The notes under the pieces: model-generated
Database searches by the model: none
Told to the model about the DNA's origin: nothing
Seen by the model: the letters and a program-made list of their open reading frames with translations, nothing else
Origin: an uncultured Flavobacteriales bacterium
Lineage (GTDB): Bacteria; Bacteroidota; Bacteroidia; Flavobacteriales; Crocinitomicaceae
Reading direction: 5' to 3'
DNA length: 10,978 nt
Assembly: GCA_946479125.1 (NCBI GenBank)
Contig: CAMLET010000056.1
Location: forward strand, 1-10,978
Translations under genes and position numbers: made by a program
Part shown: one piece after another, positions 1 through 5,773 of the stretch
How the letters are laid out: every line of letters begins with the position of its first letter
Numbering within the stretch: the first letter of the stretch is position 1

Positions 1-750
1 GGTGCTGAATCACCAAACGTGAAATTGGCAAATGTGGAAGCTTTTCAATTTCAGATCAAGGAACGTGCACTTCGGAAAATACATGGAAACTTTTACGGTG
101 GATTGGAGGTTGATCTTCAGCATTTGGGAAATGTGAAATTCCACGATTACGATACAGCTGTGGCTTATGTTCGACCAAACGGACATGAAGGTTCTACCAA
201 TTTTGGAGTTGGACTTGGTGCGCTTTACGACAATCGTCATAACGTATTGAACGTTCGTCATGGATTTTTCTCTGAACTTGCTTTTCTGCATTACAATCCA
301 ACTTTAGGAAGCAAGTACGAATTCACTTCTGTTTTTAGTGATGTTCGCTGGTTTCATCCTATCAGAAAACGAAATGTATTGGCGTTGCACGCTGTTGGAC
401 AATTTACTTCAGGAAATCCGCCATTCAATCAATTGGCCTTAATGGGAGGTGAAAGCATTATGCGCGGTTATTATTTAGGAAGATTTAGAGATAGAAACTT
501 ACTTGCAACACAAGCAGAATATAGAATGTTGCCCGTTTCATTCGCGAAACGCTGGGGAGCAACCGTTTTTGCAAGCGCAGGATTGGTTTACAATCAACTA
601 CAGCACATTGAGAAAAACCATTTATTGGTTGCTGGTGGAGCAGGAATTCGTTTCTTGTTGTTTCCAAAGAAAGACGTTTGGATCAGAGCAGATTTTGCTT
701 TAACGAACGAAGGACATGGGATTTACATTTTTGTGGGAGAAGCGTTTTAG
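1..750 (+). CDS. Omp85/BamA-TamA family outer-membrane barrel protein, C-terminal part (5' end outside window)
   Basis: The reading frame is open from the first base of the window and ends at TAG 748-750, so only the last 249 residues are visible. They look like the second half of a bacterial surface antigen (D15/Omp85) barrel: alternating hydrophobic beta-strands separated by charged turns, the segment GGESIMRGYYLGRFRDRN containing MRGY (about residues 154-157 of the visible part), which corresponds to the conserved (V/I)RGF/Y motif of barrel loop 6, and a terminal phenylalanine (GEAF) typical of outer-membrane barrels. An in-frame GTG at 19 is not a credible start because the frame continues upstream. 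Known members insert or translocate outer-membrane proteins or lipids. Many Bacteroidota carry stand-alone relatives of unknown role, sometimes fused to enzyme domains, and the missing N-terminus would decide this. I am confident of the fold and not of the function. Confidence 0.8.
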   Translation, partial: GAESPNVKLANVEAFQFQIKERALRKIHGNFYGGLEVDLQHLGNVKFHDYDTAVAYVRPNGHEGSTNFGVGLGALYDNRHNVLNVRHGFFSELAFLHYNPTLGSKYEFTSVFSDVRWFHPIRKRNVLALHAVGQFTSGNPPFNQLALMGGESIMRGYYLGRFRDRNLLATQAEYRMLPVSFAKRWGATVFASAGLVYNQLQHIEKNHLLVAGGAGIRFLLFPKKDVWIRADFALTNEGHGIYIFVGEAF

Positions 751-791
751 AGAATTCTAAATGCCAAAATGTTAAATTTTAAAGACCAGAG

Positions 792-1088
792 ATGTTATCA
801 GGAGCGAAATTCGAAATACTCATATTTATCGCAATTTTTCTGACAAGTATCGGAATGTTCTTTTTGAAAGATTCCAATGAAAAGAGAAAGGATAACATGA
901 ACATCATGATTCTCATGAATTGCATATTGGCATACGCAGTTCTGGCTCATCCAGTCATTTTTAATAAAAACGAAGAATTCAATTTAGCAAACTCATTCAG
1001 AGACTTTATCCTCATGAATGTTTCAATAGTTTGTCAATTTGGTTTTATTGTTTCTAAAATCGTAATCGCTTCTAACTACAAGAAATAG
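792..1088 (+). CDS. Small hypothetical membrane protein with three predicted helices
   Basis: This 98-residue ORF starts at ATG 792 and ends at TAG, 41 bases after the barrel gene. I do not recognise a family. Three hydrophobic stretches are visible, at about residues 7-25, 37-56 and 73-92. They are joined by a strongly basic and acidic loop (KDSNEKRKDN, about 26-35), which should be cytoplasmic, and by a second loop with FNKNEEFN around 57-64. The protein ends in a basic NYKK. There is no signal peptide apart from the first helix and no Shine-Dalgarno sequence, which is normal for Bacteroidota. It could be co-transcribed with the barrel gene, but no promoter or terminator decides this. Its length and topology match the 98-residue protein at 2054-2350. 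The long hydrophobic pattern argues that it is a real gene, though a spurious ORF is not excluded. Confidence 0.6.
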   Translation: MLSGAKFEILIFIAIFLTSIGMFFLKDSNEKRKDNMNIMILMNCILAYAVLAHPVIFNKNEEFNLANSFRDFILMNVSIVCQFGFIVSKIVIASNYKK

Positions 1089-1189
1089 GGGGCTCTGAAA
1101 TTACTTGAACACTTCACTGTTCGTCATTTAGTTCAACCTCATTTTCGCACATCAGTATTCCATCTACCTTTAAGCAATCAAACTGAAGT

Positions 1190-1972
1190 ATGAAAAAGAC
1201 TTTACTGCTAACACTCCTACTATTTCTAGGCTTAAACATTTTTGCATTAGAAGCAGAAACACAGCATCCACCTATTTCTGATGATTCACTGCGATCAACG
1301 GTTCTGAAGCAACTAAAACTCAAAATTTCTGATTGTAGGGAAGATCTTTTTGAAGCAAAAACGCTTCCTTATTCCAAAACGGAAACTGTGATGGTGATCC
1401 CGAAAGTCATTTCAACAGAGAAGGACGAAGAAAATAATGAATATGGTTTTACCATTGATGCTATAATCGTGGTTGTAAATAACCAAACCGGAAAGATCAT
1501 TCAAAGAAGTGAAGGTGAACATCTTCTAGAATCTGATGCCGTACATATCAGCGGATTTATGATCGATACTGCACCCTACATGCTTTCAAAAGAAGTTAGA
1601 GCATTTGGAGTTCGTATTAATTACAGAAATTCAAGTTATCCAAACCCCTACTTCAAAACGGACATTTCTTTATACATCCGCGAAGGCAGTAAATTGCGCT
1701 GTGTATTTGGTGATTACGAAATTCATGTTGAAAACGGTGAAAGAGGATCAAATGATTGTAATCTACAACAACGTTTTATATCTGGGACAATTGCGATAGA
1801 TACAGAGTCCTCAAACGGATATTTCAATTTAATAATCAAGGAAAAAGCCTCTCTTGTAATTTCAGAAAATGACGAGAATGGGAATTGTCAAGCAACAACC
1901 ACAGAGCAGCACGAACGAAAAACAATTCTTTATTACAACGGAAAAACGTATGATTTTGAGATAGAATGGTGA
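1190..1972 (+). CDS. Secreted hypothetical protein, family not recognised
   Basis: This 260-residue protein starts at ATG 1190 with a clear Sec signal peptide: MKKT, then a leucine-rich core to about residue 19, with likely cleavage near FALEAE. There is no lipobox cysteine, so it is probably periplasmic or exported rather than a lipoprotein. The mature part is polar and beta-rich. A central block (about residues 85-165) contains IDAIIVVVNNQTGKI, a DTAPYMLSKEVRAFGVRINY stretch and an SLYI strand. Four cysteines (49, 171, 190, 233) could form disulfides. A late segment, SSNGYFNLIIKEK, precedes a C-terminal tail ending in EIEW. I recall similar uncharacterised proteins in Bacteroidota but cannot give a domain name. 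It lies 101 bases after the small membrane gene, in a gap with no clear promoter. Its last codons and its TGA lie in the left arm of the repeat that follows. Confidence 0.8.
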   Translation: MKKTLLLTLLLFLGLNIFALEAETQHPPISDDSLRSTVLKQLKLKISDCREDLFEAKTLPYSKTETVMVIPKVISTEKDEENNEYGFTIDAIIVVVNNQTGKIIQRSEGEHLLESDAVHISGFMIDTAPYMLSKEVRAFGVRINYRNSSYPNPYFKTDISLYIREGSKLRCVFGDYEIHVENGERGSNDCNLQQRFISGTIAIDTESSNGYFNLIIKEKASLVISENDENGNCQATTTEQHERKTILYYNGKTYDFEIEW

Positions 1973-2045
1973 CTTCGATATCTTCCGCCGCGGCGGACTC
2001 GATAACCGAAGCTCAGTCACCATCTCGATAACCGAAGCTCAGTCA
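1967..2045. repeat. Repeat cluster and possible bidirectional terminator at the convergent gene junction
   Basis: Three elements overlap here. First, an imperfect long hairpin: TGGTGACTTCG (1967-1977) faces CGAAG (2007-2011) plus TCACCA (2017-2022), with a five-base bulge (CTCAG) on the right arm. Second, a perfect 12-base palindrome CCGCCGCGGCGG (1985-1996) inside the loop. Third, a 22-base unit beginning CTCGATAACC and ending GCTCAGTCA is present twice without change, at 1998-2019 and 2024-2045, with a period of 26. The words CTTCGA and GCTCAGTCACC resemble dispersed repeats I recall from Bacteroidota intergenic regions. The cluster occupies nearly all the space between the + strand gene ending at 1972 and the - strand gene ending at 2054, so it may stop transcription in both directions. 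No long T-run follows. Confidence 0.75.
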
Positions 2046-2053
2046 TCAAATGA

Positions 2054-2350
2054 TTATAGAATTCGAAGTAGTTTCACAAGGGGAAAAAGAAGACTAACTC
2101 CTAGGAGACAATCTGAAACAACCATTCGACTTTCATAGTATGAGATTTCTGAAGTCTTCACTGTTCCCTCGTCTAAGGGAAATCCAAAGTAGAAATGGAA
2201 AAGCAGTCCAACAAAAAACAAACAGATACTATTTAGAAAAAAGAAATGTCCGAATTTTGCTTTTCTCCAAAAGATGGAATAAATCAACAAGGAAATCTGA
2301 AGAGTTCCCGACAAAATGCCGAGTAATAAAAGCAAGTCAATACCATTCAT
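2054..2350 (-). CDS. Small hypothetical membrane protein with three predicted helices, last gene of the pyrF operon
   Basis: This 98-residue protein starts at ATG 2350-2348, 27 bases after the mtnB stop, and ends at TAA 2056-2054. I do not recognise a family. Hydrophobic stretches lie at about residues 5-27, 35-57 and 77-96. The basic loop WRKAK (28-32) should be cytoplasmic, and a polar stretch LDEGTVKTSEISYYESR (59-75) separates helices 2 and 3. The upstream AAAAAGG is about 13 bases from the start, too far for a normal ribosome site. Same-strand spacing suggests co-transcription with mtnB. The overlapping + strand frame gives a basic, low-complexity product without domain character, so I prefer this strand. 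A functional link to the enzymes upstream is not evident. Confidence 0.6.
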   Translation of the reverse strand: MNGIDLLLLLGILSGTLQISLLIYSIFWRKAKFGHFFFLNSICLFFVGLLFHFYFGFPLDEGTVKTSEISYYESRMVVSDCLLGVSLLFPLVKLLRIL

Positions 2351-2377
2351 CTTTTGACTGTTACCTTTTTAGTTTAG

Positions 2378-2419
2378 TCAGCGAGCGGAGTTGGCTGGTC
2401 GCTGAGCGGAGTCGAAGCG
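2378..2419. repeat. Dispersed 'SAQRP' repeat, translated as the end of mtnB
   Basis: The word GAGCGGAGT occurs twice, at 2383-2391 and 2404-2412, exactly 21 bases (7 codons) apart. CAGCGA (2379-2384) faces TCGCTG (2399-2404) as an inverted repeat. Read on the - strand, the element contains TTCGACTCCGCTCAGCGACC, a sequence I recall as a common dispersed repeat of flavobacterial genomes that often appears in annotated proteins as an FDSAQRP tail. Here it encodes FDSAQRPANSAR and also supplies the TGA stop of mtnB (2378-2380). That it is the same family as in other genomes is from memory and was not checked. Confidence 0.7.
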
Positions 2420-3016
2420 CCAGTCTACTTCAAACAAATATTCGGCAGTTTCCAAATGTCTCTTCGCTTCAAACAAGTTTCTTCCCCAGGCGTAAGTTCC
2501 ATGTTTGCGCATAATGAACGCCGGAACGGTTAAACGATGTTTATTGTTTCCCAAGGTTGCTGAGAATTCATCCATGTCCTGAGTATTATCGAATACCGGA
2601 ACCTGAACTGTTGTTTCATGCGTTTTGATTCCTTCAAATCCTTTCAACACTTCATATCCTTCCAGCTCAACAAACGAATCATTCTTGATCGATTGAAGAA
2701 CGGAATAAACAGAATGACTGTGAACGATGCACATCATTTCTGGAAACAAATGGTATAATTTACAGTGAATTAACGTTTCAGCAGAAGGACGAACACCTGC
2801 AAACTCTGGAGTTGGATGACCGTTAAAATCAACCGTCATGAAATCGTTTTCAGAGAATTTTGACTTATCAATTCCGGATTTTGAAACGAAAATAACGTTC
2901 AAATCTTCCTCGGAACGGAATGAATAATTGGTAGACGTAGCTGGCGACCAACCTTTTTGATGATAGTTACGAATAACTTCTGCAAGTTCCTTTTTAAGCT
3001 GTTCTATCTTACTCAT
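2378..3016 (-). CDS. mtnB: Methylthioribulose-1-phosphate dehydratase (class II aldolase family)
   Basis: This 212-residue protein is a class II aldolase/adducin-type enzyme. The N-terminal GWSPATSTNYSFR (residues 22-34) is the characteristic MtnB form of this segment. E80 (PSAET), the zinc pair H99 and H101 in HSHSV, H172 in KHGTYAWG and H187 in RHLETAEYLF are plausible metal or active-site residues. MtnB dehydrates 5-methylthioribulose-1-phosphate to the diketo compound in the methionine salvage pathway, in the cytosol. The start ATG (3016-3014) overlaps the end of the preceding desaturase gene by 8 bases, which suggests translational coupling. No mtnA, mtnC or mtnD is in the window, so the rest of the pathway must be elsewhere or absent. 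The last 12 residues, FDSAQRPANSAR, come from a dispersed repeat and are not part of the family fold; the natural end is probably near EYLFEV. A related sugar-phosphate aldolase is the main alternative. Confidence 0.88.
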   Translation of the reverse strand: MSKIEQLKKELAEVIRNYHQKGWSPATSTNYSFRSEEDLNVIFVSKSGIDKSKFSENDFMTVDFNGHPTPEFAGVRPSAETLIHCKLYHLFPEMMCIVHSHSVYSVLQSIKNDSFVELEGYEVLKGFEGIKTHETTVQVPVFDNTQDMDEFSATLGNNKHRLTVPAFIMRKHGTYAWGRNLFEAKRHLETAEYLFEVDWRFDSAQRPANSAR

Positions 3017-3905
3017 TGCCTTTATTTTCGTCCTTCAATTTACGAAGTTGTTTTGAAGTAAGTGTTGTACCATCGTGACTCCAACCCGGAGGTCGAACTA
3101 CATAATTCCACTTATTTCGAAATCCTTTTGCGTGTTTTACATCCTTGAAAATAGCCACCCATTCGTGAAAGATCACGTTTGCCGGATTGTTATCCAGTGT
3201 TTTCTCATACAATCCGTACTGAATAGGAACTTCATCCAGTTCCTCCTGAAACGTTCCGAAAAGTTTATCCCAAACAATGAGAATCATTCCCATGTTTTTG
3301 TCTAAGTATTCTACATTGGAAGCATGATGTACTCTGTGATGAGATGGAGTAACCAAAATGTACTCCAAAACGCCCATTTTCTTCACCGCTTTTGTGTGAA
3401 CCAAGATTCCATAGGTTTGCGTGATCGAATACATGATAAAAATATCGAACGGTTCGAAACCTACTAAAACCAATGGAACAAACCAAACAAATCGATAAAG
3501 CGGTTGAAAAACGGAAGATCTAAAACCAGTTGTTAGATTGAATTTATCGGACGAATGATGCGTAACGTGGATTGCCCAGAAAAAGCGAACGATATGATCG
3601 ATGCGATGAATCCAGTAGAAAATAAAGTCTTCTGCCAGGAACAGTAAAACCCAGTAATACCATGAACTCTCATTCCACGAAACAAAGTGAAAACTGAAAT
3701 AATATCCAAGAACAAAGAGTGTTATGGCACGCATCAAAACATCGATTCCCATATTGGCCAACATGAGGTAAACGTTCTGAACGGTATCGCCAACTGTATA
3801 GAGTTTTCTGTTGTGGTAATTACTGAGAATGATTTCACCCAAAATAAGCACCGTATAAATTGGCGTACTTATAAAAATGATCAGTTTCTCAATGTAATCA
3901 ACCAT
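3009..3905 (-). CDS. Sterol desaturase / fatty acid hydroxylase superfamily membrane enzyme
   Basis: This 298-residue integral membrane protein has the histidine clusters of the di-iron fatty acid hydroxylase superfamily: H100-RID-H104, H113-VT-HH (116-117) and HH-RV-HH (189-194), with H170 between them. Hydrophobic segments lie at about residues 8-28, 45-70, 82-98 and 137-168. The histidines should face the cytosol and bind two irons that use oxygen to hydroxylate or desaturate a lipid chain. The substrate cannot be read from the sequence: hydroxylation of a membrane or sphingo-type lipid, a carotenoid, or an alkylglycerol ether are all known for relatives. It starts 22 bases after pyrF and overlaps mtnB by 8 bases, so it sits in the middle of a tight operon. 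The C-terminus is basic and soluble (LRKLKDENKGNE). The family call is secure; no specific gene name is justified. Confidence 0.9.
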   Translation of the reverse strand: MVDYIEKLIIFISTPIYTVLILGEIILSNYHNRKLYTVGDTVQNVYLMLANMGIDVLMRAITLFVLGYYFSFHFVSWNESSWYYWVLLFLAEDFIFYWIHRIDHIVRFFWAIHVTHHSSDKFNLTTGFRSSVFQPLYRFVWFVPLVLVGFEPFDIFIMYSITQTYGILVHTKAVKKMGVLEYILVTPSHHRVHHASNVEYLDKNMGMILIVWDKLFGTFQEELDEVPIQYGLYEKTLDNNPANVIFHEWVAIFKDVKHAKGFRNKWNYVVRPPGWSHDGTTLTSKQLRKLKDENKGNE

Positions 3906-3927
3906 TGCGATGTGTTAGGATTCGAAT

Positions 3928-4749
3928 TTAAACGAACTGTTTCTGAACCAGAATTGCTTCCATTTCAGCCTGAAGCTGCTGAGCTTCTTCTCTTGCTTTT
4001 TGAGCAAAATCGTCACCGTTAGATGCGTAAATAATAGAGCGTGATGCGTTCACCAACAATCCACAGTCGTTGTTCCAACCGTAATTAGCTACGTCTTCCA
4101 AACTTCCTCCCTGAGCTCCAACTCCGGGAACAAGGAAGAAATGATTAGGCACCAATTTTCGAACTTCAGCAATTCCTTCAGCGCGTGTAGCACCAACAAC
4201 ATACATTAGGTTTTCGTCGCTTCCCCATTTGGAAGATTTTCGCAATACTTTCTTGAACAATTCTTCACCATTTTGATCGGTTGTAAATTGAAAGTCTAAT
4301 GCACCTTTGTTTGAAGTTAGCGCCAATAGAATTACCCATTTCTCTTTAAACTCCTGAAAAGGCGTAACCGAATCTTCACCCATGTAAGGCGCAACTGTTA
4401 CTGCATCACAATTCAGGTATTCGAAGAATGTTTTAGCGTAATAAGTGGATGTATTTCCAATATCACCACGTTTGGCATCAGCGATTGTCATACAGTGTTT
4501 TGGAATATAGTCGATTGTCTTTTTCAACGATTCCCATCCTTTTGGTCCAAGACATTCATAAAACGCGATATTCGGTTTGTAAGCAACACACAAATCGCTT
4601 GTTGCATCAATAATTGCCTTGTTGAACTCAAAGATCGGATCTTCGGTAGAAAGCAAGTGTTGAGGAATTTTTTCCATGTCGGTGTCTAAACCAACACACA
4701 GAAAAGATTTTTTCGATTTGATCTCGTTTACTAATTCTTGTTTTGTCAT
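3928..4749 (-). CDS. pyrF: Orotidine 5'-phosphate decarboxylase
   Basis: This 273-residue enzyme decarboxylates OMP to UMP, the last step of de novo pyrimidine synthesis, in the cytosol. The N-terminus [20 protein letters not shown] followed by LDTD (substrate-binding aspartate region) fits the family well and supports ATG 4749-4747. Further landmarks are YKPN (57-60, lysine 58), the catalytic D91-x-K93-x-x-D96 motif in [11 protein letters not shown], and the phosphate-binding loop PGVGAQGG (208-215). The [10 protein letters not shown] form and the length fit the longer OMP decarboxylase subfamily 2 rather than the roughly 230-residue E. coli type. It is the first gene of a - strand operon with the desaturase and mtnB. 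In many flavobacteria I recall pyrF next to prfA and purM; here the receptor-lipoprotein pair lies between them. Confidence 0.96.
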   Translation of the reverse strand: MTKQELVNEIKSKKSFLCVGLDTDMEKIPQHLLSTEDPIFEFNKAIIDATSDLCVAYKPNIAFYECLGPKGWESLKKTIDYIPKHCMTIADAKRGDIGNTSTYYAKTFFEYLNCDAVTVAPYMGEDSVTPFQEFKEKWVILLALTSNKGALDFQFTTDQNGEELFKKVLRKSSKWGSDENLMYVVGATRAEGIAEVRKLVPNHFFLVPGVGAQGGSLEDVANYGWNNDCGLLVNASRSIIYASNGDDFAQKAREEAQQLQAEMEAILVQKQFV

Positions 4750-4768
4750 GCCAATGGATTCAAGGGCA

Positions 4769-4776
4769 CAAAAATA
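4769..4776 (-). promoter_or_regulatory. Candidate -7 box of a pyrF promoter
   Basis: Read on the - strand this is TATTTTTG, a full match to the Bacteroidota -7 consensus TAnnTTTG. It would give a leader of only about 12-15 bases before the pyrF ATG at 4749. No good TTTG is seen at the -33 distance (only a T-rich stretch), so the call is tentative. The same bases form the U-run of the putative terminator just upstream, and the two readings compete unless both functions share the sequence. Confidence 0.4.
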
Positions 4777-4799
4777 AGGTTATTCAGGGAAATAGCCTT
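4769..4799 (-). terminator. Probable terminator of the receptor-DUF4249 transcript
   Basis: In transcript sense, AAGGCUAUU pairs with AAUAACCUU (one G-U pair) around a six-base loop UCCCUG, followed by AUUUUUG. The stem is 4799-4791 with 4784-4776. It lies about 135 bases after the lipoprotein stop and only about 20 bases before the pyrF start. It is therefore either the end of the upstream transcript or a leader element of pyrF. The stem is AU-rich and of moderate strength. Confidence 0.5.
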
Positions 4800-4881
4800 A
4801 AAAAGACAACCACTTGATCATAACTTCAATACATATTGACAGACACTCTTTTTCCCATTCCCATAGATGCACAGATTTTTT

Positions 4882-4902
4882 ATGGCGCTTACCAGTCGCC
4901 AT
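4882..4902. other. Small inverted repeat downstream of the DUF4249 gene
   Basis: ATGGCG (4882-4887) and CGCCAT (4897-4902) form a six-pair stem with a nine-base loop, 33 bases past the lipoprotein stop. There is no T-run on the - strand side, so it is a weak candidate for a 3'-end stabilising or terminating structure. The rest of the 185-base gap between DUF4249 and pyrF shows no credible gene. Confidence 0.35.
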
Positions 4903-4934
4903 TTACGTCTTTACAGGGAAAAAGTTGATATCTG

Positions 4935-5711
4935 TTACTGGAAAATGATTGTTTTTGAACTTGCGCCGCGCGTTGAGAAAAAACCAAGACATCCTCCGGA
5001 GAAATTACTGATAGGATTTGCAGGAGTGCTTTGTCCGGTAGAGTTGTTCAAAAGCTGATTGTGATAGGTCCATGCCGCTTTAGTAATGCTGAACATGTCA
5101 ACTCTTACGGTATCATTGATCTCTAGTTCTTCCAAAAACAACGGTTCTACGATCACATTTCCATCGTACAACTGATCCGTTTGAAGCGTGATTCCATCGT
5201 AAACCTCGCCATTTTGCGTAATTCTAAACTGGTAGTAATTGGCAATTCCAGCAGGATCTAAACGTTCGGGTGTCACCAAACTAAACGTATCAGCACCAAA
5301 CGGAATTTGTTCCACATACAAACTATCCATCAATACATTTTGAGGCATTGTGCTGGATGCTGAATATGTTTTTCCATCAACCACAACAGTCAAGGTGTAT
5401 GTTCTTCCTTCCACACCAGGATATGAAGCCAATTCATAAACACCTGCACCCACATGTGTAAAGGTTCCTACATTTCCCAAATTATCAACCACCGTCACTA
5501 CAGCATTTTCAACTGCAGGAAAATTAGATGGTTCATCAAAGTTCATTGTACGCGTAATTTTTACACGATGTGTTGTATCACCAACCAAAACTTCACCTTC
5601 TACCACAATATTTGCAGAAGCATCATTCAAATCAACATTGATTACTTTCTGACACGACGTAGAAACCAAAACTCCCGAAAGAGCAACAATAAACCCTATA
5701 ATGTATTTCAT
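4935..5711 (-). CDS. DUF4249 family outer-membrane lipoprotein, partner of the TonB receptor
   Basis: This 258-residue protein starts with a lipoprotein signal (MKYIIGFIVALSGVLVSTSC), with the acylated cysteine at position 20. The mature start QKVINVDLNDASANIVVEGEV is the usual opening of DUF4249 proteins, and the C-terminal part with GCLGFFSTRGASSKTIIF (240-257) matches their usual GYF...KT ending, so the gene is complete. The body is beta-rich with an Ig-like or carboxypeptidase-regulatory-like look around residues 35-125 (VVEGEVLVGD..., YTLTVVVDGKTY). DUF4249 proteins are regularly encoded right after a TonB-dependent receptor and are thought to act with it at the cell surface, in a SusD-like position, but no biochemical role is established to my knowledge. 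It follows the receptor by 62 bases, which contain two hairpins. The substrate is unknown. Confidence 0.9.
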   Translation of the reverse strand: MKYIIGFIVALSGVLVSTSCQKVINVDLNDASANIVVEGEVLVGDTTHRVKITRTMNFDEPSNFPAVENAVVTVVDNLGNVGTFTHVGAGVYELASYPGVEGRTYTLTVVVDGKTYSASSTMPQNVLMDSLYVEQIPFGADTFSLVTPERLDPAGIANYYQFRITQNGEVYDGITLQTDQLYDGNVIVEPLFLEELEINDTVRVDMFSITKAAWTYHNQLLNNSTGQSTPANPISNFSGGCLGFFSTRGASSKTIIFQ

Positions 5712-5730
5712 CTTTTGTCGAATTTAATTT

Positions 5731-5748
5731 GATCCACTTCCGTGGATC
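5731..5748. other. Perfect hairpin between receptor and lipoprotein genes
   Basis: GATCCAC and GTGGATC form a perfect seven-pair stem around TTCC. It lies 20 bases upstream of the DUF4249 start in the shared transcript. On the - strand it is followed by AAATTAAATT, not a U-run, so it looks more like a stability or processing element than a terminator. On the + strand it is followed by TTTT. Confidence 0.55.
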
Positions 5749-5755
5749 TTTTATC

Positions 5756-5771
5756 GTCCGCCGCGACGGAC
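5756..5771. repeat. GC-rich palindromic repeat, copy 2 of the TCCGCCGCGGCGGA-like family
   Basis: GTCCGCCGCGACGGAC has five-base arms GTCCG/CGGAC. Together with its flank it matches 16 of 17 bases with 1984-2000 (TCCGCCGCGGCGGACTC) at the other end of the window. It starts 3 bases past the stop codon of the receptor gene (5774-5776). It may be a mobile intergenic repeat or, with the neighbouring hairpin, a partial terminator lowering or separating expression of the lipoprotein. Confidence 0.65.
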
Positions 5772-5773
5772 TC

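Noticed and set aside
1998..2045. Two-unit direct repeat as a CRISPR remnant
   Set aside because: The repeats are nearly contiguous (4 bases between copies), there are only two, and no cas genes are present.
2140..2514. A 124-residue + strand reading frame
   Set aside because: It overlaps the 98-residue membrane gene and the mtnB 3' end on the other strand. Its product is basic and low in structure, with no domain or start signal.
3687..4022. A 111-residue + strand reading frame
   Set aside because: It lies antisense across the well-supported sterol desaturase and pyrF genes and has no recognisable content.
4867..5058. A 63-residue + strand frame in the pyrF-DUF4249 gap
   Set aside because: Most of it is antisense to the conserved C-terminus of the DUF4249 protein; it lacks a promoter and any family resemblance.
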